The notes under the pieces were generated by a model, which made no database searches, was not told the DNA's origin, and was given only the letters and a program-made list of their open reading frames with translations. A stretch of 64,000 nucleotides of DNA from Atherix ibis. Taxonomy: Eukaryota > Arthropoda > Insecta > Diptera > Athericidae. The first letter of the stretch is position 1. Every line of letters begins with the position of its first letter. The position numbers were made by a program, and so were the translations under genes. The stretch spans positions 73,457,622 to 73,521,621 of the forward strand of contig OY282606.1 in assembly GCA_958298945.1 (NCBI GenBank). Reading direction: 5' to 3'. Shown piece by piece: positions 55,594 through 64,000 of this stretch.

Positions 55594-56877
55594 TACGAGG
55601 GTCGTTCAATAAGTCCTTAGAAAATGATGGAAAAAAACTGTTTTTTTTTTTTTTTAATTTTATTTTTTAACATAATCTCTTTTTAGCTCTATTCACTTTT
55701 CCAACCGTTTTTCCAAAATTTTTATCCCGTCCAAAAAATAGGATTTCGGAAGTTCTGCAAAATACTCATCCGTTTGAGCAATGACGTCCTCGTTGGAAGT
55801 GAACCGTCGTACGCCAAGCCATTTCTTCAGATTGGGGAAAAGAAAATAGTCACTCGGGGCCAAATCTGGTGAATAAGCGGGATGCTGCAACAATTCCATT
55901 CTCAATTCCACAATTTTGGCCATGGAAACAGCGCAGGTGTGCACACGCGCATTGTCCTGATGCAAGAGGATTTTTTTCTTCTTCAGATGGGGGCGTTTCT
56001 CTTTGATTTCCTCGCTCAACCGTTGCAATAACGACGCGTAATACGCTCCTGTTATTGTTTTTCCTTTTTCCAAATAGTCGATAAAAATGATGCCCTGCAA
56101 ATCCCAAAAGACCGTGGCCATCACCTTGCCGGCCGATGGCACAGTTTTTGCCTTCTTCGGAGCCCGTTCACCCTTGAAAATCCACTGTGATGACTGTCTC
56201 TTCGTTTCTGGAGTGTAGTAGTGTATCCAGGTTTCGTCCACAGTGACATATCGACGAAGGAATTCGGCAGGATTGCGATGAAAGAGTGCCAACATAGCCT
56301 CAGAGTCCACTACACGATTGCGCTTATTCTCCTCTGAGAGCAAACGCGGCACCCATCTTGCCGAAATTTTTTTCACAGACAATTTTTCATGCAAAATTGA
56401 AGCGACTGTACCTTATGATATGCCCGTGGCCTCAACTAATTCGCGCACTTTAATTCGCCGATCGTTCAAAATCAGATCGTGTATTTTGTCGATGATTTCA
56501 GGAGTAGACACCTCAACTGGGCGTCCTGAACGATGTTCATCTTTTGTGGATGAACGGCTACATTTAAATTCATTCACCCAATTGTAAACCGTCGCAAACA
56601 CAGGTGCAGATGTGCCATGAACTGCATCCAACTCGGCTTTGATTTCTTTCGGGCTTAAGCCTTTCAAATGGAGATGTTTGATGACAGCCCTAAACTTGCT
56701 TTTTTCCATTGTTATGCACAAATAAATGTCGTTAACTTTAATCGACAATAGAAATTGACCTACGCTATGGATCGAGCTGAAATTTTGTCGATAATGCTAC
56801 TTACAAAAAAAAATCTTTACCGACACTACGAGCGCAATTTCTCGGATTTTCTAAGGACTTATTGAACGACCCTCGTA
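55594..56877 (-). mobile_element. mariner family A, copy 3, near full length
   Basis: At 1284 bp this is the most complete copy. TA stands at 55594-55595 and 56876-56877, and the ~31-bp terminal repeats beginning TACGAGGGTCGTTCAATAAG match each other with no visible change. The coding region runs on the minus strand from ~56710 to ~55670. A longer T-run near 55641-55655 differs from the other copies. Confidence 0.92.
55667..56748 (-). pseudogene. mariner transposase with two nonsense mutations
   Basis: Upstream frame 56748-56413 contains the natural N-terminus (probable start at MEKSKFRAVIKHLH), LKGLSPKEIKAELDAVHGTS, VYNWVNEFKCSRSSTKDEHR and VRELVEATGIS, then TAA where copies 1 and 2 have CAA (Gln). 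The same frame continues at 56394-55693 through WVPRLLSEENKRNR, YVTVDETWIHYY, LLHQDNARVHT and YSPDLAPSDYF (all three catalytic Asp, D,D34D) to EKRLEK, where TGT (Cys) has become TGA about nine residues before the usual end. Apart from these two substitutions I see no frameshift. The protein would normally bind the terminal repeats and cut the element out; this copy is dead. Confidence 0.88.
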
Positions 56878-57589
56878 TATCGATTAATATTAAATGTGGG
56901 ATTTTTAATAGGAGATAAATAAAAACTACAAATAATCAAAATTGATAATTGATAATAAAATATTTGTCCGTAGCACTATAAAGGTATCATGATCTTTAAG
57001 GTTTGGGTTTAGGTAAGAACAAGTGTCCAGCAAATTTACCTATCCTACTCAGCTGAGCAGATTGATACGGGTATTTAAGGTCAATGTAAAACTTTAGTAT
57101 GTAAAGTCTTCGCAATAATTTTAAGCAATCTAGATCTGACCATGAGTTTGAAATGCCTAAATCCAAGCTGGAAAATTCAACTAAGTAAGATTTAAATTCT
57201 TTTCCTTTTTCTGTCTGGGATCAGAGCTCACTATTTGTTAATACTACTTGGCCAGGAACCTATAAGATCATAGTATTTTTTAGACACATTGGTAAGTCTT
57301 AAGCCAATATTCTTACAAATACTGATCTTCACCGAACAATTTACTTTACAAAAGATCTAAATTCAAATATTATTAATTCTGTCTTGGACGCTGTAAGTCC
57401 TCTAGTAGTCAAAAAATTATTTTTTTTAATTTAAAGGCGATGGCGTACTTGCATCCAACGATGTTCCTCCATGGCGTACTTGAATATTATTAGAACTAAC
57501 ATTTTTTATTTGTTAATTATTCTCTGTTTTTTGAAATTTGAAAAATTTTATTTATTATAAAAGGATTGGTCTAAGCGACATTATATTAA
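56878..57589. other. intergenic DNA, no gene seen
   Basis: AT-rich; the phrase ATGGCGTACTTG is repeated at ~57440 and ~57470. No gene is supported. Confidence 0.35.
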
Positions 57590-58130
57590 TTAGTATTTTG
57601 GTTGTTGAACGTCAGTTTTGATCGTTGGTCTAAGAGTCTCTGTCGTTTCAATTTAAAGTTCAAAATCTCATACAGTGTCGTTCTGGGTAACAGTGTTGCC
57701 AATCATATAGATTAGCGGTTCATAGCATAGAGTAAAAGTCATATGTACTGATTTTAGTTCATTCATCTTTATCTCTTATTGCAATCCTGAAGAACAAAAA
57801 TCTGATTTCATACGGTTTACAATTGATGCACATCCACCGTCTTTGTTGGATGATAAAAATTCTGTTTGCATGCGAATTGTTAGCTAAACTATAAGAATAT
57901 CGTGTTTGTATAAATTGTAAAGAGCAGGACCGAACACACTTCCTTGCGGAATTTCAACAACAATAGTATAAATCTCTGAATATTAGTTAAAGAATTTTTT
58001 TTTTGATTTTCCAGAATAATCCTGAGTACTATCTCCATCGAATGCGTCATAAATGCCCATAAGAAGACCAGGACAATACTCTGGCTTCTTCTAAATTAAG
58101 ACTACTCTATAACATTTCTGGACTAACGAA
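57590..58130 (-). pseudogene. Jockey-like LINE remnant, highly decayed
   Basis: On the minus strand, TATTGTTGTTGAAATTCCGC to GTTCGGTCCTGCTCTTTACA (57.90-57.97 kb) encodes a decayed motif B (PQGSVFGPALYN). The tract near 57600-57650 matches the LINE segment that also occurs at ~10.1 kb (GTCAGTTTTGATCGTTGGTC and its equivalents). No frame survives. It is probably the oldest copy in the window. Confidence 0.6.
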
Positions 58131-60068
58131 ATTTTTATAAATAATAAATTAAAAAACTTCTTTGACTAAATATATATAAAATTTTTAATTGGCTATAATT
58201 TAATATAATGCCAACTGTTTTTATTGAAATCAATTCTTGTTAAAACGAATCAACCGAAACTAGAGCAGAATATGTGACTCCATTATAGCTCCGTTTTGAT
58301 TTCGAGTGTAAGTCCAATATTCTGTGAACGAATTTAATAATAATTCAGTTTGTGGAAATACAGACTACTTCCTAGAAACCATAAATTCCAATAAAAGATT
58401 TGCAAAATCTTCACGACGATGCATCAACATTGCTGATCTTCCAAGAAAAACTGAATCAAAATTTTTTCTTCTTTTAGGTTTTTACTGAAAAATTGACTAT
58501 TGTTATTTTACTGCCATTGCTGAGGTGTTAGTTTCTTTCAGGAGTGCCCCTCTTACTGCATTTACACACGTATTGTGCATCTCTAATCTACTTCGAAAGA
58601 TCAATAGCCCAACGGAGGCGTATATTTTAAGGAAATTCTAGCCGCAAAGGTAAACGTACACAAGAGCAAACCGGCCAACGAGAGTGCCGTGCAGAGTGTG
58701 ACGTTAAGGAACGTTGTTGGTACAATCGAGATCCGAGACGAACGGACGCTATCGTTATGGATGCTGCATATGGGATGGCATACGTTTTCTGACCTTGTGA
58801 AGGACAGGAGATGAGACCAGACCAGTCCCGCTGATAAAAGAAGCCAAAAAAAGTTAGATAAAAAATAAACAAAACGGAGAAAAACACAATTCCGCTCGTC
58901 ATAATTTTACAAAATCAACACACAAACCGAGCTGAACAAACATCAACTGTACTTCTGCGGACCCGAGAATCGTGCTGTAGTTTCTTTGAAATTTTTATCA
59001 CCATTTCGTGGATTTGCCACTCTTTGGGACTCTTCTCAAATCTGTTTCTTTTTTCATCTTGTTTGAAGAACACCTTCTTCACCTTCCTCAGTTTTTTTTT
59101 GAACAATTCTCAGTTGAACGTATACTATTCCCCCGTGAAGTGTTTATTTTCATACGGGCAACAGGCACATATGGCTTTTATAATCGTGAATTTGTATTTA
59201 AAAGTTTTTTTGTTGACTCTATGTGGATTAATCAGAGCAAGAGAGAGAGCGAGAGGTAGAACAAAAGAAAGAATCCAACAAATCATAAAGAATCGTTTTG
59301 ATGGGTTTTGCTTGTGCTTTACTAAAGACCAGCCATGGACTATCGGCCGTTAACCATCAGCCATTAAATATCAACCATTCCCAATGCCTGCTGTTGTGCT
59401 GTTGTTCAACTCCTTTCAGAATGAGAGTCTTATCGTATAGGTGCAACTCACGTTCTAATAATAATGATTATAATAAAAATACGCCCTTTTGTATATAATT
59501 CAGAAAATTTAGAAACGGTTAAAAACAGTAAAAATATCATACGTGAAGGATAGGTGATCATACACGAATATACGCACACCTGTTTATACGATCGTTTGTG
59601 TAGGAGGAAGAAAAGACCTTTTACGCAATTCAAATCCAGTTTTTTTTTTGGTTTTATGCTCGAACCATTGAAGGCCATTCTGAAGACAATCTTCTGTTTA
59701 AAATTAACCGTACTTAACCGAAAACAGAAAACAAACAAAAAACCAATCTAATAAGATTGAATTTTGTTTAGCATTTTGTGTATGTGCTCTCTTCTAGATC
59801 GAAATTGTAGGGAGCATGTCACCTCAAACTTTTTATAAATTTAACTATTTACTTTTTTGTTATAATTTAATTGATCATATTTGTATGCACATAAATTGCT
59901 AAAGCCAGATAGGAGAGAAAGTCAATTTTGGGATCGATTCTAAAATAATTCATAGGACGTTTTGCATCCAGTTAGTAAGTAAATTTTTTTATTATTAAAT
60001 TGTGTATTTTATATTATAGGGATAGAAGCGGAGATTGCTTATATAAGTAAAGTGTCCTTAAAGAAGGT
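58131..60068. other. intergenic DNA, possibly unique host sequence
   Basis: 58600-59000 is markedly less AT-rich, and GAGAGAGAGCGAGAG lies at ~59240. Open frames on both strands at 58627-59353 overlap and show no motif. These could include untranslated or regulatory host DNA; nothing proves it. Confidence 0.35.
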
Positions 60069-60392
60069 CTTGTAGTGTGCTGGCGCCTACAGTGTGTACT
60101 GCAGTGCGTTAGTATACTGCAGTCAAGTATGTTTAGATTAAAATTATTTCGGTTTTCATAAAAACGATAAATTGAAGAGAGTTTAGTTGAATAGTGAAAG
60201 ACAACTCATTAACATTAGCATTGTTGTCAGAGGAGTTTTGTAAATTTCATATCAGCTCAGGACTGGAACTTTTATATTTGGCGACTTTGATGTAATTGAC
60301 ATTTTTAATCAACCTCTGGCAACAACAACCCACTTTCAGCAATCGTAAAATTGGTTTCAAATATAACTTCGGTGTCGGCATCTTCCACACCA
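60069..60392 (+). repeat. left flank repeat of heptamer array
   Basis: This stretch is a diverged direct repeat of 61159-61340: both contain TAGTGTGCTGG, a TTTAGATTAAAATT-like tract, ATAACGA/AAACGATA with ATTGAAGA, and CATATCAGCTC followed by TGGAACTT. It stops where the heptamer array begins. Confidence 0.65.
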
Positions 60393-61131
60393 CATAAGTA
60401 ACAAACAACAAGCAACAAGTAATAAGTAACAAGCAACAAGCAACAAGCAATAAGAAAGAAGCAAGAAGTAAGAAGCAAGAAGCAAGAAGCAAGAAGCAAG
60501 AAGCAACAAACAACAAGCATGAAGCACGAAACTAGAAGCAACAAGCAACAAGCAACAAGCAACTAGCAACAAGAAAGAAACAACAAGTAACAAGTAAGAG
60601 GAGAAGTAAGAAGCACCAAGCAACAAGCAAAAAGCAAAAAGCAGCAAGCACTAAGCAACAAACGGCAAGCAAAAATTAATAAGCCATAAGTAACAAACAA
60701 CAAACAAGAAGCAACAAGTAATAAGCAAGAAGCAAGAAGCAAGAAGTAACAAGCAACAACCAACAAGCCATAAGCAACAAGCAACAAGCAAGAATCAACA
60801 AGCAACAAATAGCAAGAAAAAAGCGCCAAGAAAAAAGCAACAAGACATAGGCAACAAATAACAAACAAGAAGCCATAAGCAACAAATTAGAAGCAAGAAG
60901 CAAGAAACAAGAAGCAACAAGCAAGAAGCAACAAGCCATAAGCAAGACGCAATAAGCAAGAAGCAAGAAGAAAGAAGCAACAAGCAAGGAGCAACAAGCA
61001 AGAAGTAATAAGTAACAAGCACTAAGCAACAAACAATAAGCAACAAGCACTAAGCAACAAGCAATAAGCAACAAGCAACAAACAACAAACAAGAAGCATC
61101 AAGCCATAAACAACAAGAAACAAGCAACAAA
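60393..61131. repeat. heptamer tandem array, AAGCAAC/AAGCAAG, ~105 units
   Basis: The 739-bp block is built almost wholly of 7-bp units of the form AAGCAAC or AAGCAAG, with single-base variants (AAGTAAC, AAGCAAT, AAGCACT, AAGCCAT). There is no T-rich insect telomere motif (TTAGG). Because 7 is not a multiple of 3 and the units lack stops on the minus strand, several overlapping minus-strand frames of 80-138 codons are open; their LLLVACC-type products are artefacts. Confidence 0.95.
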
Positions 61132-61158
61132 TATGAACTTCGTAATTTCAGGGGTGGA

Positions 61159-61340
61159 GTGATATAGTGTGCTGGTCCATACAAAATAATTTTTAATCTA
61201 AAACTAGCAGGTGTGCTTAAATTAAATTTTGTTGGTTTTCTTAATAACGAGACATTGAAGATTAACATGCAATTATTATTAGAGGAGCAGTGTAAATTCC
61301 ATATCAGCTCGGAGGTGGAACTTGTATAGACATAGAAGTT
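61159..61340 (+). repeat. right flank repeat of heptamer array
   Basis: This is the second, diverged copy of the 60.07-60.26 kb flank in the same orientation (see that entry). It carries small deletions relative to the left copy. Confidence 0.65.
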
Positions 61341-62029
61341 ATCTGGTTATCTCGAAGGAAATTTTTGATATTTTAAATATTTGGGCTGTCTTAACTATTA
61401 ATAATTTATCGAAGTATAGCTCTGTTACATAAGAACCGTAGTTCTTTTAAATCATTATTATTTTTTTGGTGGAACAATACAAGTTCAGTTTACTAAATCT
61501 AGCTAGAATTTTTTGAGGACAGAACCTACCATCAATATATGTTTACTTGTAAGCGATAATCGTTTCTATGCGTTTTTACAAGTGTAAATAAACCTGTATA
61601 TAAAATTTTTAAATTTAAATAACTGATCTTTGTTGCAACAATTTAAGCTCATCTAAAAAGCTGTCCAAACAATATCCATTCAGATCTCTTTCTTAGTTCT
61701 TACTCATACAAAATACAAATAATAGTTTCTATATTTAATATATGTTAATAGAATAATGATATAATACACCAAGTTTGTTATAGGCGCTCTTGATAATAAC
61801 ACTATTATACATGATTCAGTTTTTTATCTAGATTTTTTTGGGAGTCCTTTACATAAGTGGCCATTTTCGAAAATAAATTATCGATTATTTCACGTGATCA
61901 GCATGGCCTTTTAAAAAAAGACCATATTCTAAAATACAAAATTTTAACTTCGATCAAGTTTGGTAATATAGGTCTTCACTATAAATAAGATAACGTTTAA
62001 AAAGTTCCGAGCTGAACGTAAACGGCAGC
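61341..62029. other. AT-rich intergenic DNA, no gene seen
   Basis: No supported feature. Confidence 0.4.
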
Positions 62030-62260
62030 ACACTAAAGCTTTAACAAAGTCGGAGATCCTTAAATGAGAAGCTGGTCCCCGAACACCCGGTTGTTGACAT
62101 AATTATACTAGGAGTGAAAAGATTCTGCCCGAAAAGTCGAAAGGATAGTACCAATCTTTTAAGGAGCGATGACGTCAACCACCACCTCCGATTTATGTTA
62201 GGAGTACCGCATAGAACGAATTATGCGCGAACCTGGAACATCTAGAATTACTTGACCTAC
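62030..62260 (+). pseudogene. possible RTE-like LINE C-terminal scrap
   Basis: The tract GAAAAGATTCTGCCCGAAAA resembles GAAGAAGATCCTGCCCAAAA of the 49.9-kb scrap, and LLRSDDVN is coded shortly after, like the R-SDDL stretch there. Similarity is short and decayed, so this is tentative. Confidence 0.35.
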
Positions 62261-63301
62261 CAGGTCGAGACCGAACTCTTCATTCAAAACTTTGATGATT
62301 TACCCACCTAGTTTCTATTCCCTTTTTACTGAGGCTTCACATTTGTATAATTACGAACAGTCTATAATCCGTAGCACTGCTCATTTTCACAGATTCTTAT
62401 CCAAACTGACGATTTTAAGAAATTTCTTAAGAAAATCTGCGATAATTTCTTATAATTTATGAAATGTTTCGATTTTGTCCATTATAACAGCCCAACCATA
62501 TCAGTCGAAGCCTTAAGCTTAAATCGATTTTTCGTAGTATTGAGTAATGATAATTTTTACCTACCTAATCGACAAAATTCGCATTCACAATGTAGAAACA
62601 CCAAATGCCATCGAATAAACCAACTGGCTGCGAACGGAGTCCCAAAGTAGCTTCTTAGAAGACTGATCACGTTCGTAAAGCGGCACGCAATTTTTCCAAA
62701 ACGATTTAACAGTAAAAAATCACAAAAATGTTGATTGCTAAAATGCTTACCGCTTTTATATTTATTTGTTTTTTGCATTGTATTTTTCCCACAATTTATT
62801 TTTATGTTCGTTTCTTTTTTTTGCTAACATTTTCAATATTCCGCTTCTTATTATTTAATGGTTCTTGTGAGCTTCACTATTTGTAAGCCTTATTGTGGTA
62901 TTCATTTTTGTGATATTAAATTAAGAATTTAAAATTTTCAAAGTCGTAGTCATAATATTAATTTTGTGGCAGTTTAAATAAAGAATTTTTAGATTATACG
63001 AAAGCCGTCATGGCAGCCAATAATATTTATACGTTGTAGAGTTTTTTGATTAAATTTTCTTTCTTACAAAATCGAAATTTTTTTCCGATAAGTCAGAGAT
63101 TTGCTGCGAAACTGTACGTATTTCCAATTTGAATTGAATATTGAAGAAAATTATGGCTAAGTAGACTTAAAACTATTTAAGGGTTCGGAAACAGTGGAAA
63201 ATCTACGAGGTTATGCAACAGCTTTTTTGTTTAGGCCAAGGGACTGACGTAATTTTATAGGACTATAGAGTATGTGCCAAAAAAGTAATAAGTGAATTTT
63301 C
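62261..63301. other. intergenic DNA, no gene seen
   Basis: AT-rich; overlapping opposite-strand frames at 62459-62778 show no motif. Confidence 0.35.
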
Positions 63302-63380
63302 TTGCAACCATATTTATTATATTTTTATTCGTCAATAAATAAAAATATTATGAATAAAAATATAATAAATATGGTTGCAA
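63302..63380. repeat. perfect 29-bp-arm palindrome
   Basis: Arms 63302-63330 and 63352-63380 (ending ATGGTTGCAA) are exact reverse complements with a 21-base AT-rich loop. The surrounding DNA on the right (63400-63700) is less AT-rich and unassigned. Confidence 0.95.
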
Positions 63381-63844
63381 AGAATAGAAGTAGTACATCG
63401 GCGGAGGCGTTGTTTCCATCCTCCGTAGTAATGCTTCGTTACGACTTGACAGTATCAAAATAGCGTCATTTTAGATCTTGGGGAGAAAAAAAAGTCACCC
63501 AGGCTGTGATCACGTGAAAAGAGTGCTGATGAAAAGAGTCCACAAGAACTCGTTGACAAGAGTCGTTATCATGGTGGAGTATTCAAGTGTCTGCAGTGTC
63601 CGATCTGACGTGAAAAAACCTTTTTCTGAACCTTTATCAAAGACTCAGTCATAAGCTTCAATATCAATCGACGGTCGGACCTCCAAAAAGGCCCTCACTC
63701 ATTTCACATTTTCATCACAAAGAACTGTAATTTTAAATTTGCCGCCATTTTTAATCTGTCAAACTTATTACATTTATAATTGACAATATATGCACGGTCA
63801 TAGATAATATATGTATATACAGGACGAAAATGTTGAGTTTGCTT
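63381..63844. other. unassigned, moderately GC-rich DNA
   Basis: 63400-63700 has a composition unlike the AT-rich flanks (for example CGGCGGAGGCG and TCGACGGTCGGACC) and may be a transposon fragment, but no transposase or reverse transcriptase motif is convincing in any frame. Confidence 0.3.
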
Positions 63845-64000
63845 AATACAGTGTATGGCATTTTTATCCACTAAAATTCACTTATCTTTTCTTAAAATAA
63901 GATTTTCCATAGGACCATCGTTAGGTATTACTTCATGGCGAGTAAGTAGACTCTCATCAAGCCTATTATCCCTTTTCTCATTCTTTCTCCCTGGCGGAGT
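63845..64000 (-). repeat. dispersed repeat, inverted partner of 54795-54955
   Basis: It matches 54795-54955 in reverse orientation up to the window edge (ending CTCCCTGGCGGAGT, the counterpart of ACTCCGC at the start of the other copy). The element continues beyond the window. Confidence 0.75.

Noticed and set aside
60247..61092. Overlapping minus-strand open frames of 83-138 codons rich in Leu, Cys and Ala, resembling membrane proteins
   Set aside because: They are translations of the 7-bp tandem array, open in several frames at once because the unit has no stop codon on that strand.
60393..61131. Telomere-like repeat
   Set aside because: The 7-bp AAGCAAC/AAGCAAG unit is not the insect TTAGG repeat nor a fly telomeric retrotransposon, and it is flanked by ordinary sequence on both sides.
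63400..63720. Possible transposase in the GC-richer block
   Set aside because: No catalytic or DNA-binding motif is readable in any of the six frames.

Overview
This is eukaryotic DNA, almost certainly from an insect and most likely a fly. It is AT-rich, has no operons, and holds many decayed mariner, DUF4817-type, pogo-like and Jockey-like elements. Poly-CAA/TTG tracts resembling fly intergenic DNA support the fly guess, but the species is an inference. There are no bacterial genes, CRISPR arrays, rRNA genes or viral genes that I can see. No complete host gene is visible; the only host-like coding hint is a 20-codon ATG exon ending at GTGAGT near 47.1 kb, downstream of a TATA-like box. The window reads as intergenic or intronic DNA filled with nested, mostly dead transposons.

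Layout. 0.8-3.6 kb: a Jockey-like LINE tail and the RNase H end of another LINE. 4.7-7.5 kb: a 731-bp mariner derivative with ~95-bp inverted repeats and a DUF4817-type transposase remnant. 9.6-11.1 kb: the longest open LINE reading frame (447 codons of reverse transcriptase, minus strand). 11.4-14.5 kb: four mariner lineages packed end to end. 16.4-20.4 kb: a solo mariner end, an RTE-like LINE, another DUF4817-type remnant and a MITE. 21-30 kb: duplicated dead Jockey copies, two mariners with recognisable termini and a degenerate ~150-bp tandem repeat. 31.6-33.7 kb: two more transposase remnants. 36.2-42.2 kb: a mori-like mariner broken by a pogo fragment, then a pogo/Tigger-like element with ~600-bp inverted terminal arms, itself broken by a mariner. 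44.3-46.4 kb: four copies of a 125-bp satellite and another Jockey remnant. 48.5-54.7 kb: mariner, MITE, RTE-like, SINE and R1/I-like fragments. 55.6-56.9 kb: the most complete copy of the mariner family also seen at 24.0 and 39.5 kb. 60.1-61.3 kb: a ~105-unit heptamer array lying between two diverged direct repeats. 63.3 kb: a perfect 29-bp-arm palindrome.

None of the transposase or reverse transcriptase genes seen here is intact. Three things stand out: the long-armed pogo-like element, which I cannot match to a named family; the recurrence of short-loop near-perfect palindromes inside transposon coding sequence; and pairs of elements that share the same lesions and so look duplicated as DNA or derived from one dead template.
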